Shown: positions 32,380 to 46,900 of the stretch, piece after piece
Numbering within the stretch: position 1 is the stretch's first letter
Layout of the letters: every line of letters begins with the position of its first letter
DNA from: Trochalopteron elliotii
Lineage: Eukaryota; Chordata; Aves; Passeriformes; Leiothrichidae
Assembly: GCA_024734555.1 (NCBI GenBank)
Contig: JANPWX010019232.1
Coordinates: forward strand, 99,999-163,998
Direction: 5' to 3'
Length of the DNA stretch: 64,000 bases
Notes under the pieces: model-generated
Told to the model about the DNA's origin: nothing
The model's database searches: none
Seen by the model: only the letters and a program-made list of their open reading frames with translations
Translations under genes and position numbers: made by a program

Positions 32380-33010
32380 GAGTGATTAGCCCAGATTTGA
32401 TGAAGTTTTTTATTTTGGGGGAACAATTTTATGACTCATTCAATTTTTTTTGGCCAGTTCCTAACTTCAGGAGTGGTTGGAAATTTCAGTGGCATTTTCA
32501 GAGAACTTTGAATATTAATTTGTCGAGATAAAACATGGCAAATTAAGAAAGGAAAAGTGAATTCCTGTGGTTCTCAAGGCTGTGATTAGCCCAGATTTGA
32601 TAAAATTCTGTATTCTGGGAGAACTATTCTGACTCATTCTGGGTTTTTTTTCTGCTAGTTCCTGATTTCAGGAGTGGTTGGAAATTTCAGTGGCATTTTC
32701 AGAGGACTTTGAACATTAATTTCTTGAGATAAAATATGGCAAATTCAAGAAAAAGAGAAGTGAATTCCTGTGGTTCTCAAGGCTGTGATTAGCCCAGATT
32801 TGATAAAATTCTGTATTCTGGGAGAACAATTTTGACTCATTCCATTTTTATTTTTTGGCCAGTCCCTAATTTCAGAGGTGGCTGGAAATTTCAGTGACAT
32901 TTTTTGGCCAGTCCCTGATTTCAGGAGTGGTTGGAAATTTCAGTGGCATTTTCAGAGAACTTTGAATATTAATTTGTCGAGATAAAACATGGCAAATTTA
33001 AGAAGGAAAA
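32380..33010. repeat. Three-copy tandem array, unit about 195-205 bp
   Basis: Copies start near 32386, 32584 and 32785. Each holds TTAGCCCAGATTTGAT, TTTTGACTCATTC, TCAGGAGTGGTTGGAAATTT, CAGTGGCATTTTCAGAG, GAACTTTGAATATTAATTT and AAAAGTGAATTCCTG. The third copy has an internal duplication of the TTTTTGGCCAGTCCCT part. Confidence 0.9.
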
Positions 33011-33066
33011 GTGAATTCCTGAGCTTCTCAACGTTGCCAAAATCCACAAAAATCCCCCTGTGGTGA

Positions 33067-33090
33067 ACACACACACACACACACACACAC
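33067..33090. repeat. (CA)12 microsatellite
   Basis: A perfect dinucleotide run just beyond the presumed MMADHC polyadenylation signal. Confidence 0.95.
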
Positions 33091-33128
33091 TCCCCCAAAA
33101 CCAACTCCAAACAAACCCCAGCTACTCT

Positions 33129-33134
33129 TTTATT
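33129..33134 (-). promoter_or_regulatory. MMADHC: Likely MMADHC polyadenylation signal
   Basis: AATAAA on the minus strand lies about 138 nt past the stop codon. A (CA)n run follows in the transcript direction. It fits a short 3' UTR. Confidence 0.65.
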
Positions 33135-33271
33135 CTCTAAGAAACACCTTGGAAGTGAGGAAACTCCTGACGGCGCCGAGTGGGGCGAGGAAGAGAATCC
33201 AAAACCACCACCCCCCCCAAAAAAAAAACCCCACACAAAAGATCAGGAGGAACCTGAAGGTGCAGCAGGGC

Positions 33272-33466
33272 TCAATTCCCACTGAGTTTCCTCATGATGG
33301 GGCTGTGGGGCTCAGCAGTGGTGAAAATGCTGCCCACCACCACGTGGGTGCCCCAGAGGTTGTGCCTGATGACTTTGCAGCAGCCCAGGTCGTCCACGGA
33401 GAATCCCAAGTGCCGGTAACGCTCGTCCGTCTCCAGGAGGGGGTTGTTGGTGTAAGGCCCGAAGAA
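33272..33466 (-). CDS. MMADHC: MMADHC last coding exon
   Basis: The acceptor TTTTTGTCCAG is followed by TTCTTCGGGCC. The exon encodes [20 protein letters not shown] through [19 protein letters not shown] to MRKLSGN and the stop at 33274-33272. It is 64 residues long, the same as the human end. The Cys pair that includes the cobalt ligand is intact. Confidence 0.96.
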   Translation of the reverse strand, partial: FFGPYTNNPLLETDERYRHLGFSVDDLGCCKVIRHNLWGTHVVVGSIFTTAEPHSPIMRKLSGN

Positions 33467-34931
33467 CTGGACAAAAATACAACAAAAAAAAAATAATAAT
33501 ATTAAGATGAGGATTTTATCAGCTGAAGGTTTAATATCGTGGAAGAAAAGGAGTTTGGGAGGTTGGGAAGGTTTTTTGGTTTGGGGCTGGAGGGGGGGTT
33601 TGGATCGCGCCGTGGGAAAGGTTGTGCAGGAATTCAGGGCACAATCCGGGCAGGAACAGCTGAAAGGAAACGGGGACTGAGGACAGAAAGGGCCCAGGAA
33701 AGGGCAAAAATGAACAGTTTGGATATGCAGGGAATGCCCACAGGAAATGGGGCAGGAAAATGTGATTAAATGGTAAATGTGTGTTTCAGTCAAACTGGGA
33801 TTTCANAATTTAACTATGCAGGAAATCCCTACAGAAACTTGGTTAGAAAAGCAAAAATGTGATTAAATGGCAATCAGGTGTTTAAATTAAACTGATATTT
33901 CAGTTGCAAAAAATGGTATTTTAAGTTATAGAAACTGGTATTTCAATTGCAAACATATATTTAAATTAAGCTGGTATTTCAAATGTAATCTTTTAAAAAC
34001 CAGCAAAAATGAACAATTTAACTTTGTAGGAAATCCCTGCAGAAAATTGCTTAGAAAAATGTGATTAAATAGCAATCAGATGTTTAAATTAAACTGGTAT
34101 TTCCGTTGTAAAAAATGGTATTTAAGTTACAAAAACTGGGATCTCAGTTGCAAAAAATGGCATTTAAATAAAACTGGCATTTCAGTTGTGAAACTGGTAT
34201 TTCAGCTACAAAAACTGGGATTTCAGTTGTAAAAAATGGCATTTAAATTAAACTGGCATTTCAGTTGCAAACAGGTATTTTAATTAAAGTGATATTTCAG
34301 TTGCAAAACCTGGTATTTAAATTAAATTATCCTTTAAGCTGTAAACAGAAATTCCAGTTCTTTGATCTCAGGAGGAAGATTCTGATTTAAAAGCCTCTCC
34401 TGACCCTTGGCCAGGATGTTTCTGCTGGAGGCTGAGGACAAAACCCCACTGCCATCAATCCCTAATTCCTTCAAGGCATGAAATCCTGGGAAGCTTTTCC
34501 AGCCCTGGACTGTTCTACCTCACAACCACCCCCTGTGGACACAATAAATCTGGTTTTTTGCAGTGTTTTAAAATAAAACCCCACTAAGCCCAGCTTTGCC
34601 CTTGAACTGTGAGAGGGTTTCAGCAGAGCTCAGACTGAAAATTCATCTCCCCCTGCTCCCAGAGGAACAAAAAGTTCATTTTTTTGGGGGGGACAAAGGG
34701 ATAATTAACAGGTGCAAAGAGGTTTTTTTTTTTTTTTAATCTTCACCTGCAAGTTCCCAAGTTACCTGAGGATGGAATAAAACACCCAAAGGATTTGGGG
34801 AATAAAACTTCTCCAATTCCCTAAAATCCAATTTAATTTCCTCACAATGAGAGGTGACACAGAGTTGAGCTGCTGGTTATATAACCAATAATATATATTA
34901 TATTGGTTATACATAATTATTATCACTGCAA

Positions 34932-34971
<40 letters not shown>

Positions 34972-37900
34972 TTATTTTATTTTATTTTATTTTATTTTAT
35001 TATATATATTGGTTATTACATTATATATATTGGTTATTATATTATATATATTGGTTATTATAGTCTACATATTGGTTATATATATTATATAACCAATATA
35101 ACCAAAAATCTTAATTTATGAAAGGAATTTATCCTGGGGAAGCAAACAAACAAAAAAAGTTGGATTTAAGTTAAATTCCACACTTACTGCCAGTCCTGAG
35201 GATGGATCAATGAAATCAGCCCAGTAACCCTCAGCAGAAATTGCATAGCAGATTTCCTTGGCACCATTGATGAACTGAAAAGGGAAAAAGAAATAAAAAA
35301 TTAGGAAAAGGGAGGTATAAAATGAGGTTTTTACACATACACACACAAAAAAAAATAATTTCTATTTTGACCTGTTGTAAATAAAATGCTTTGTTTACTT
35401 ACAGTTCTAAAAATTGGATTTTCTCTGCAATTAGTGCTCTATAGCAGCTCAAGGCTCCAAATTTATAAAAATTGGATTTATTCAGGTGCAGTGTCTTAAA
35501 GGTCCAAAATGAGGAAATTTTACCTCTTACAGTAAATTCTTTATTAGCTCAAAATGAAGGAATTTTACTCTTTACAGTGAATTATGTATTAGTTCAAAAT
35601 GAGGGAATTTTACCTTAATTTTACCCTCATTTAACCCAAATTTTACTTTATAGTAAATTCTATGTTAGTTCAAAAATGAGAGAATTTTACTCTTTACAGT
35701 AAATTCTCCATTAATTCAAAATAAGGGGAATTTATCCTTTACAGTAAATTTTATGTTAGTTCAAAATGAGGGAATTTTACCCTCATTTAACCCAAATTTT
35801 ACTTTATAGTAAATTTTGTGTTAGTTCAAAAATGAGAGAATTTTATTCTTTACAATAAATTCTGTATTAATTCAAAATAAGGGAATTTTACCCTAATTTT
35901 ACCCTTATTTAACCCAAATTTTACTTTATAGTAAATTCTATGTTAGTTCAAAAATGAGACAATTTTATTCTTTACAATAAATTCTGTGTTAATTCAAAAT
36001 AAAGGAATTTTACCCTGATTTTACCCTCATTTAACCCAAATTTTACTTTATAGTAAATCCTGTGTTAGTTCAAAAACGAGAGAATTTTACTTTTTACAGT
36101 AAATTCTCCATTAATTCAAAATAAGGGGAATTTATCCTTTACAGTAAATTCTATGTTAGTTCAAAATGAGGGAATTTTACCCTCATTTAATCCAAATTTT
36201 ACTTTATAGTAAATCCTGTGTTAGTTCAAAAGGAAAGAATTTTACTCTTTACAGTAAATTCTGTATTAATTCAAAATAAAGGAATTTTACCCTCATTTTC
36301 CCCCCATTTTATCCTCATCTAACCCAAATTTTACCTTTTACACCAAATTCTGTCTTAGTTCAAAATGAGGGAAATTTATCCCAGTAAATTCTGTATTTTT
36401 TTTTTTTTTACAACGAGGGAATCTTACCCCAGTAAATTCTATATTTTGAAGGCTGGAATAAATTAATTATGTCCCAAACTGTAAATGAAATCCCAAATAT
36501 CCCAATTTCAGACACAACATTCCTGCTCCAGGACCTCATTTGGTGTTGGAACAACCCCTCAGAGTGAAGTTAATTAATATTTGAGCTAAATTAATGCAAA
36601 TATTTCTGTTTGGCCGTAAAACTTCATTTTTCAGCCCCAGAAATGAGGATTTTTTCAGGTGAATTCTGAACATTTCCCTGTGGATTTTGCTGTTTGTAAC
36701 TTGCAGTGACTGGATTAGATTTGACAGGGAAAGATGCCAATTAACACCTAATTAAAGCAGATTAAAAGGCCAAAGAGCAACAGCCCAGAAATAATTCCAA
36801 GAGAAGAAGGCACTGAAAATTGAGGGAATTTTAATTTCTGTGTCGTTTTCTGTTGATTCCTTTATTTTACAGAGCCCACGTTTGAATTTTAGGATATTCC
36901 CAGATTAATTTCAGGCATAAATGTGATTTATTTAGAGATTAAATGATGGATTTTTAACAAATAATAGGTAGAAATGTTATTATTTTTGGGTTTTTTTTTG
37001 AGGTGCTGAGCAGTGAACAGCGACACACGGTGGGGAAATGGTAAAGTTGTGAAAAATGGGAAATAAAGGGAATTTCACAGCCCTCTAGGGGTAAAAAAAC
37101 CCCAAAAAAACAGGATAAAGTTCAGGTGAAATAATCGAAATGAAATCCAGGATAAAAGAATTAAAAGAATCCATTTAAATGGAAAAAAAAAAACCAGCAG
37201 AGAAATTGGGGATTTTCACATTTTTGACCAGTAAAAAGGGCTCAGACAGACTCTGCAGTGAAATCTTAATTAAATGAGAGGGAAATAAATCGGCAGCAAA
37301 AATGCCACAAAATCCATTGGATGAAAACTGGAATAAGTGAGGAAATATTTGCTGGATCAGGACAAAAATCAAGTAACTTTAATAATCTCCTGTAACATTT
37401 TAACAGATTTTTGGCTCACCCCACTCTGCAGAAATTAAGAATTCTAAGCAGGTATTTTATAGAAAGGAATAAAAAAAAAATTATAAAGCTGGGGAAAAAA
37501 ACAAATCTCAATTTTGTAAGAGAAAAGGGTGAACTCTAAAATGCTTTAAAATAAAATAACACAACCAGAAATGCCTGTATTGGTTCAAAATGAGGGAAAT
37601 TTCCCCTCATTTTACCCAAATTTTACTTTACAGTAAATTCTGTATCAGCTCAAAATGAGGAATTTTACCCTCATTTTCCCCCCATTTTCCCCAAATTTTA
37701 TTTTACACCAAATTCTGTATTAGTTCAAAATGAGGAATTTTCCCCTCATTTTCCCCCCATTTTCCCCAAATTTTATTTTACACCAAATTCTATATTAGTT
37801 CAAAATTCCCTCATTTACCTAATTTTATCCAAATTTTCCTTTACAATAAATTCTGTATTAGTTCAGAATGAAGGAATTTCCCCCTCATTTTCCCCAAATT

Positions 37901-40900
37901 TTCCCCAAATTTTCCCTTACAATAAATTCTGTATTAGTTCAGAATGAAGGAATTTTCCCCTCATTTTACAATAAATTTTCCCCAAATTTTCCCTTACACC
38001 AAATTCTGTATCAGTTCAGAATGAGGGAATTTCCCCCTCATTTTCCCCTCATTTTACCCAAATTTTACTCTTTACAGTAAATTCTGTATTAGTTCAAAAT
38101 GAGGGAATTTTACTCTTTACAGCAAATTCTGTATCAGTTCAGAATGAAGGAATTTCCCCCTCATTTAACCCAAATTTTCCCCAAATTTTCCTTTACAATA
38201 AATTCTGTATCAGTTCAGAATGAGGGAATTTTACCCTCATTTTCCCCTCATTTAATCCTCATTTTACCCAAATTTTACCCTTTATAATAAATTCTGTGTT
38301 AGTTCAAAATGAAGGAATTTCCCCCTCGTTTTCCCCAAATTTTCCTTTACAATAAATTCTGTATTAGTCCAGAATGAGGGAATTTTCCCCGAATTTTCTC
38401 CTCATTTTCCCCAAATTTTCCTTTACAATAAATTCTGTATCAGTTCCGAATGAAGGAATTTCCCCCTCATTTTCCCCAGATTTTCCCCAAATTTTCCTTT
38501 ACAATAAATTCTGTATCAGTTCAGAATGAAGGAATTTTCCCCTCATTTTACAATAAATTTTCCCCAAATTTTCCCTTACAATAAATTCTGTATCAGTTCC
38601 GCATGAGGGAATTTCCCCTCATTTTACCCAAATTTTCCCCAAATTTTCCCTTACAATAAATTCTCTATCAGTTCTGAATGAAGGAATTTTCCCCTCATTT
38701 TAGACAAATTTTCCCCAAATTTTCCTTTACACCAAATTCTGTATCAGTTCAGAATGAAGGAATTTCCCCCTCAAAATTTTCCCCAAATTTTCCTTTACAC
38801 CAAATTCCGTATCCGTTCCGAATGAAGGAATTTCCCCCTCATTTAACCCAAATTTTCCTTTACAATAAATTCTGTATCAGTTCCGAATGAAGGAATTTCC
38901 CCCTCATTTAACCCAAATTTTCCCTTACAATAAATTCTGTATCAGTTCTGAATGAAGGAATTTTCCCCTCATTTTAGACAAATTTTCCCCAAATTTTCCT
39001 TTACAATAAATTCTGTATCAGTTCAGAATGAGGGAATTTTCCCCTCATTTTCCCCTCATTTAATCCTCATTTTACCCAAATTTTACTCTTTACAGCAAAT
39101 TCTGTATTAGTTCAAAATGAGGGAATTTCCCCCTCATTTTCCCCAAATTTTCCTTTACAATAAATTCTGTATTAGTCCAGAACGAGGGAATTTTCCCTGA
39201 ATTTTCTCCTAATTTTCCCCAAATTTTCCTTTACACCAAATTCTGTATCAGTTCAGAATGAAGGAATTTCCCCCTCATTTTACCCAAATTTTCCCCAAAT
39301 TTTACATTACAATAAATTCTGTATCAGTTCAGAATGAGGGAATTTTCCCCTCATTTTCCCCTCATTTAATCCTCATTTTACCCAAATTTTACCCTTTACA
39401 ATAAATTCTGTGTTAGTTCAAAATGAGGGAATTTCCCCCTCATTTAACCCAAATTTTCCTTTACAATAAATTCTGTATCAGTCCAGAACGAGGGAATTTT
39501 CCCTGAATTTTCTCCTAATTTTCCCCAAATCTTCCTTTACACCAAATTCTGTATCAGTTCAGAATGAAGGAATTTCCCCCTCATTTAACCCAAATTTTCC
39601 TTTACAGTAAATTCTGTATTAGTTCAGAATGAGGGAATTTCCCCCTCATTTTCCCCAAATTTTCCATTACAATAAATTCTGTATCAGTTCCGAATGAAGG
39701 AATTTCCCCCTCATTTTCCCCAACTTTACTCCAGGGAATTTTTGCAGACTTGGCTGCCCGGAGCTGCAGGACGGGAAGGACTGCACTCACATTCTCTAGC
39801 AGCATCTCCCTCTCCTCCTCCACCTCCTGGCTCCACACGGTCATGTCGTGTCTGCTCTTCTGGGTGACGGTGAGCACGGTCACACCTTTGGAGCTCACCT
39901 CTGGGAACAGGGACTCCAAGTCTGGGCAATGGGAAAACACCACGGTCAGCTCTGCTCTTCCAGGGGAGCCTTTTCCTCCCACCCAGAGCAGCACTCCAGG
40001 AACATTTCCCTTTTAAATTGCTTTTATTCCCATTGAATTTGTCATTTCCTTCCTGAATAAATTAAAACCAAAAATTGAAGTTTTGTGATTTCCATTTGTC
40101 ATTTGATTTGGCAATTCCAAAGGATCTGACCAACATTCCAGGCACATTTCCCTTTTTAAATTGTTTTTATTCCCATTTAATTTGTCATTTCCTTCCTGAA
40201 TAAATTAAAACCAAAAATTGAAGTTTTGTGATTTCCATTTGTCATTTGATTTGGCAATTCTAAAGGATCTGACCAACATTTCAGGCACATTTACATTTTA
40301 AAATTGGATTTATTCCCATTTAATCTGTCATTTCCTTCCTGAATAACTTAAAACCAAAAATTGAAGGTTTTGTGATTCCCGTCTGTTATTTTACTTAGAA
40401 ATTGCAAAGGGTCTGACCAACATTCCAGGCAGATTTCCCTTTTTAAATTGGTTTTATTCCCATTTAATTTCAGTCATTTCCTTCCTGAATAAATTAAAAC
40501 ATAAATTGAAGTTTTTTGATTCCCATTTGTTGGTTTCTTTAGCAATTCCAACATTTCAGGTAGATTTCCCTTTTAAATTGGTTTTATTCCCATTTAATTC
40601 CACTCATTTCTTCCCTGAATAAATTAAAACACAAATTGAGTCCTGGTAGAAGATTCCTGATTCCCATTTGTTGCTCCATTTAGCAATTCTGAAGGATTTG
40701 ATCAGCATTTCAGGCTGATTTCCCTTTTTGAAATGGTTTTATTCCCATTTAATTTCAGTTATTTCCTTCCTGAATAAACTGAAACCAAAAATTGAAGTTT
40801 TGTGCAACATTCCAGGCAGATTTCCCTTTTTAAATTGGATTTATTCCCATTTAATTTTAGTCATTTCCTTCCTGAATAACTTAAAATCAAAAATTGAACT

Positions 40901-43900
40901 TTTGTGATTTCCATTTCTCATTTTATTTGGCAATTCCAAAGGATCTGACCAACACTTCAGGCAGATTTCCCTTTTTAGTTTTGTTGTATTCCCATTTAAT
41001 TTAATCCATTTCTTCCCTGAATAAATTAAAACACAAATTGAAATTTTGTGATTCCCATTTGTTGTTTTCTTAAGCAATTCTAAAGGATCTGACCAACATT
41101 CCAGGCAGATTTCCCTTTTTAAATTGCTTTTATTCCCATTTAATTTTAGTCATTTCCTTCCTGAATAACTTAAAACCAAAAACTGAAGTTTTGTGATTTC
41201 CATTTCTCATTTGATTTGGCAATTCCAAAGGATCTGACCAACATTTCAGGCAGATTTCCCTTTTAAAACTGGATTTATTCCCATTTAATTTTAGTCATTT
41301 CTTCCCTGAATAAATTAAAACACAAATTGAAATTTTGTGATTCCCATTTGTTGTTTTCTTAAGCAATTCCAAACGATCTGACCAACATTCCAGGCACATT
41401 TCCCTTTTTAAATTGCTTTTATTCCCATTTAATTTCAGTCATTTCCTTCCTGAATAACTTAAAAGACAAACTGAAGTTTTGTGATTTCCATTTGTTGTTT
41501 TACTTAGAAATTCCAAAGGATTTGATCAGCATTTCAGGCAGATTTCCCTTTTTAAATTGGATTTATTCCCATTTAATTTTAGTCATTTCCCTCCTGAATA
41601 AATTAAAACCAAAATCAGAAGTTTTGTGATTCCCATTTGTTGTTTTGTTTAGCAATTCCAAAGGATTTGACCAACATTTCGGGTATAATTCCCTTTTTAA
41701 ATCGGTTTTATTCCCTTTTAAAATTGGTTTTATTCCCATTTAATTTCAGTCATTTCTTCCCTGAATAAATTAAAACCAAAATTAGAAGTTTTGTGATTCC
41801 AACTTGTTGTTCTATTTAGCAATTCCAAAGGATCTGACAACTGGATTTTGGATGGGGAATTAAATCCAGAATTCCCCTAAACTGGCACTAAAACAACAAC
41901 TGAAAATGACATTTTAAATGAAATGTCAAAACATTTGAAATTAAATGTCAATGTCACCAGCAAAGCTTTGGTTTCCACTCCAAACAAATGGATTTTTGTG
42001 ATTATTTACTCTGAATTCACCTTCTCTACACCACATTCTGTGCTGTCAATGGCACAGCATTTCCTGCACTGCTTTTGTATTTGAAAAGTTGGGATTTTCT
42101 TGGCTCGAAATAAAATAAAATCAATAAAATGAACCTTTTCTCAGCAGCTCAGGACAGGCCTGCACTGCACATTCCACCTTGGCATTTTCAAAGTAGGTCT
42201 CAGCATTGTTGATCTGCTGCTTCTGGGGAGCATCAGAACCCTAAAAAAGCACAAAAAATCCAAATTTCCTCAATTAATATCCAACAGGAATGACTTTGTA
42301 CATCAAAATATGGTTCAGTGATAAATATATTTATAGCAATATAAAAATACATGTAAATATTTTATTGTTATATTAATTAAATAATTATAATCTTTATATA
42401 ATTATTTTATACTATTTATAGTTATAAAAATTAACTATTTTTATATTTATTTATATAATTATTACATTTATATTAAATTCTAATTAACTTAATTAATACA
42501 AACATAATTTACATCAATTTATTTATAATTACAATATTCCTTACATTATATTGTTATAATATTATATTCTTAACTATATAGTATAATTATTATATTAACA
42601 ATTATTCTATTAATTAATTATATAAATTATTAAATGATTATATTTATTTCTAAATTATTTCTATTGTATAAAAATACCAAAGTTTTATGTTTTATTTGAT
42701 CTGTGCTATGTTAAAGCACAATAAATATAAACAACAGAATACTATAATATAAATATATAATATAAATATTAATAACAGAAATATTATAGCATCCAATGTT
42801 AATATAATAAAAGCGAAAAATATAATACATAAAATATATATGACATATAATAGAAATACAGGATTTTTTGTTAATGCTCTGAATAAATTGTTTGAATTTT
42901 TTAATACAAAATGAACTGACAGATTTCAGCTATTCCCTGATTCTAAAAGCTGCACTAAAGGAACTAAAGCAGAATTTTCTGGGGGGTTTTTAGGGCAAAA
43001 AAAAAGCCCTTTTTGTTAGGGCTGGCAATGCTGGGATCATGCTGCAATTACCAATTGATAATTGTGATTGATAATGATCAATCTGAATCCTCTCCTGGTG
43101 AGGTTGGGGGATTCCTGTGTGAATTTTATGGGTTTTTAGAACTAAACCTTGCCCAAACTTTGTAAATCCTGATCCATTCAGTAAAATCCTGAAGGAAAAT
43201 TCCATTTTACTTGGTAAAATTCAATTTTACTCTGAATCTGAATCTTCTCCTGGTGAGGTTGGGGGATTCCTGGGTGAATTTCGGAGATTTTTAGAGCTAA
43301 ACATTGCCCAAACTTTGCAAATCCTGATCTATTCAATAAAATCCTGAAGGAAAATTCAATTTTACTCTGAATCTGAATCTTCTCCTGGTGAGACTGGGGG
43401 ATTCCTGTGTGAATTCCATGGGTTTTTAGAGCTAAACCTTGCCCAAACTTTGCAAATCCTGATCCATTCAGTAAAATCCTGAAGGAAAATTCAATTTTAC
43501 TCTGTAAAATTCAATTTTACTCAGAAGCTGAATCCCCTCCTGGTGAGGCTGGGGGATTCTTGTGTGAATTCCATGGGTTTTTAGAGCTAAACATTGCCCA
43601 AACTTTGTAAATCCTGATCCACTCAATAAAATCCTGAATTTTATTTTATTTATTTATTTATTCTTTTTATTCATTAATTTATTCCTGAATAAATTACTGA
43701 TTTATTCAGTAAAAGGCGATGAGACTTGGCAATCAGCAAACTTGGAGACTGAAATTCTCCCATTTAATCACTCCTAAAATGCTGTTTCAAAACAGCCTGA
43801 AATCTTTTCTAAAAAAAAAAAACCACTGTGGCACCTCTTACACAACCCAGATTTCCAGAAAAATCCTTTTCCAGGCAGGAAAAAAAAAGGGCTCAGTTCT

Positions 43901-46900
43901 GCTTTTCTCCCAGGCAGGAGGGCTTTGTTCTCACCTGGAATTCATTGATGTATTGTGCCATGACAAATTCGTGCCTCTCACTGGCTGAGGGCTCTGCTAA
44001 AATATCAGGGAGGCTCTGGGAAGTTTGGGATTTCTGCTGGGAAGCTGTGCCATGCAGGTGGCAGTCAAAGCCAATGTTCCCAGGCAGTTGGAATCTCTGA
44101 TCCTGGGGGCCAAAAGGTCCCATCACCTCGTCTGGCCACACTGTCCTGGGACCTGCAAAGATTTCAGTCAGAAAATCAGAAAGAAAAGCCAAAAAAAGCA
44201 GGAAAATATGAGGGGAAATGTTTTTTTCCACAGGAGGAAAGCAGGAAAACCCAAGGGAAAACCGAAGGGAAAACCGAAGGGAAAACCCAAGGGAAAATCC
44301 CTCTCCCACAGGAGAAAAGCAGGAAAACCCAAAGGAAAATCTCTCTCCCACACAAGGAAAAGAGGAAAACCCAAAGGAAAATACTTCTCCCACACAAGGA
44401 AAAGCAGGAAAACCCAAAGGAAAACCCAGGGGAAAATCCAGGGGAAAACCCAGGGGAAAATCCCTCTCCCACACCAGGAAAGCAGGAAAACCCAAGGGAA
44501 AATCCCAAGGGAAACCCAAGGGAAACCCAAGGGAAACCCAAGGGAAAACCCCAAGGAAAACCCCAAGGAAAACCCAAGGGAAAATCCCTCTCCCACATGA
44601 GGAAGGCAGGAAAACCCAAGGGAAAACCCCTCTCCCACAAGAGGAAAACTAAAAGGAAAACCCAAAGGAAAATCCCAAGGAAAATCCCTCCCCCATACCA
44701 GAAAAGCAGGAAAACCCAAAAGGGAAAACCCAAAAGGAAACCCCAAAGGAAAACCCAAGGGAAAACCCGAAAGGGAAAACGCAAGGGAAAAACCCAAAAG
44801 GGAAAACCCAAAAGGGAAAACCCAAAAGGGAAAACCCAANTTTTTGCACTTCAGAGAAGTACTTTTATTATTATTTATTTATTATTTATTATAAATTATC
44901 TTTAATTATTATTATTTATTATTATTATTTATTATTCATTTATTATTACACTTTATTTAAACACTTTAGAGAAGTGTTTTTATCTTTGCTATTATTGTTA
45001 TTTTATTTTTATTGCTTTTGTTATGGCTATATTTTTACATTATATTATATCATTTATATTTATATTTTATTGTTTGTTATGGTTACATTATGTTATATAT
45101 TATATTATACTATATTACATTATAATTTATATTATATTATCAGTTACATTTATATTATATTTTTATTGTTTGTTATGGTTACATTATGTTATATATTATA
45201 TCATACTATATTACATTATAATTTATATTATATTATCATTTATATTTATATTTATATTGTTTGTTATGGTTACATTATGTTATATATTATATTATACTAT
45301 ATTACATTACAATTTATATTATATTACATTATCAGTTACATTTATATTATATTTTTATTGTTTGTTATGGTTACATTATGTTATACACTATATTACATTA
45401 TAATTTATATTATATTATCATCTATATTTACATTATATTTTTATTGTTTGTTATGGTTACATTATGTTATATTATACTATATTATATTATATTTTATATT
45501 GTATTATAATTTATATTACATTTTAATTGTTATGGTTGCATTATATTATATCATATCATATTATGCTACATTATACTATATTATACTACATTATATCATA
45601 CTATATTTTCATTTATATTATATTATCGTTTCTACTTATATTATATTTTTATTGTTATATTAAATTTTTATTATTGTTGTTTTTATATTTCGCTATTCCA
45701 ACTAAAGAAAAAAGCCTTAAAAACAGTGGTAACCTTAATTTTTCAAATTTTATTTAAAAGTGGTAATTACAAAATTAGAATAAAAACAAAAATTACTTTT
45801 ACTTCACTTTTAATGGTAATTATTTTACTTTTTGGTTTACTTTTAGTGGTAATGAAAGTGGTAATTAATCTAGTAAATTAGTAGTAAATTATTTTGCTTT
45901 TTACTTTACTTTTAGTGGTTTTTCAAGTGGTAATTCATTTTAGGAATAATTAAAATTTTAGTAAAATATTACTTTTTACTTTCCTTTTAGGGGCAATGAA
46001 AGTGGTGGTTAATTTTAGTCATTCAAGTGGTGATTAATTTTAGGGGTAATTAAAATTTTAGTAAAATTTTACTTTTTACTGTACTTTTGTAGTGGTAATT
46101 AAAGGCCTCTCACGTGAGGAAAAAAGGCCCTGAAAAATTCAACTTCTAACTTAAAATATTAAAAAATTATATAAAAAATAAATATAAATAAAAAATAAAT
46201 ATTCAGCACCACTGAATTCATTACCACAATTAAAATAAACCAGTTTGATTAGCTAATTACACAACTAAAACTAATTTAAATTAAATTATGGAGAGAGATT
46301 ATTGATGATATGATTATTTCCATGCATGTCACCCTGGAAAACACAAATCCCACTTGGCACAATGTGGGGTTTTTTTTTTGTAAAATTCAATTTTTCAGGT
46401 GAAAAACAGCAATTCTTTGGAGAAAAATCACATAAAAGGGTTTTCCTCAAGGGCTGGGGCTTTGAGTCTATAAATCTTATGCAATTTTGCATCAAGAGAG
46501 GCACTTTCAGGAGGAATTTACTGAAAAAAAAGAGAATAAATGGTGCTGTTTGGAAGTTTAATATAAAAATTTAATATAAAAATTGTATTTAAAGCATCAG
46601 ATCCTGAGGCAGCAGGAGGTTTCTCATCCAGCACCTCTGTGTAAATGTAAAATAATTTATATAGCAAATTCTAAAACACTTAAAACCACATTTATTTATG
46701 ACTTCAATCAATTATTTCCAGTTCAAGCCTGGAGTTTTCTCCTTGTGAAACAGCTTTAAAAAGTTCCTGAAGCAACAAAAAAATCTCATCTCACTGAAAT
46801 CCTTTATTTTTTATTATGCAAAATCATTATTGAGATTAATTTCTGCATGAGGATGATGCTATAAACATATGTAAACAATTACAGAGGAGGTGTAATTAGC

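Noticed and set aside
44168..44905. Long frames on both strands (GFPLGFPLG and ENPRENPRE patterns)
   Set aside because: They arise from the purine-rich minisatellite in a MMADHC intron.
46598..46645. Possible missing MMADHC exon ([13 protein letters not shown] on the minus strand)
   Set aside because: It does not align with the recalled leader sequence beyond GSD, lacks matching length and phase, and has no good splice pair.
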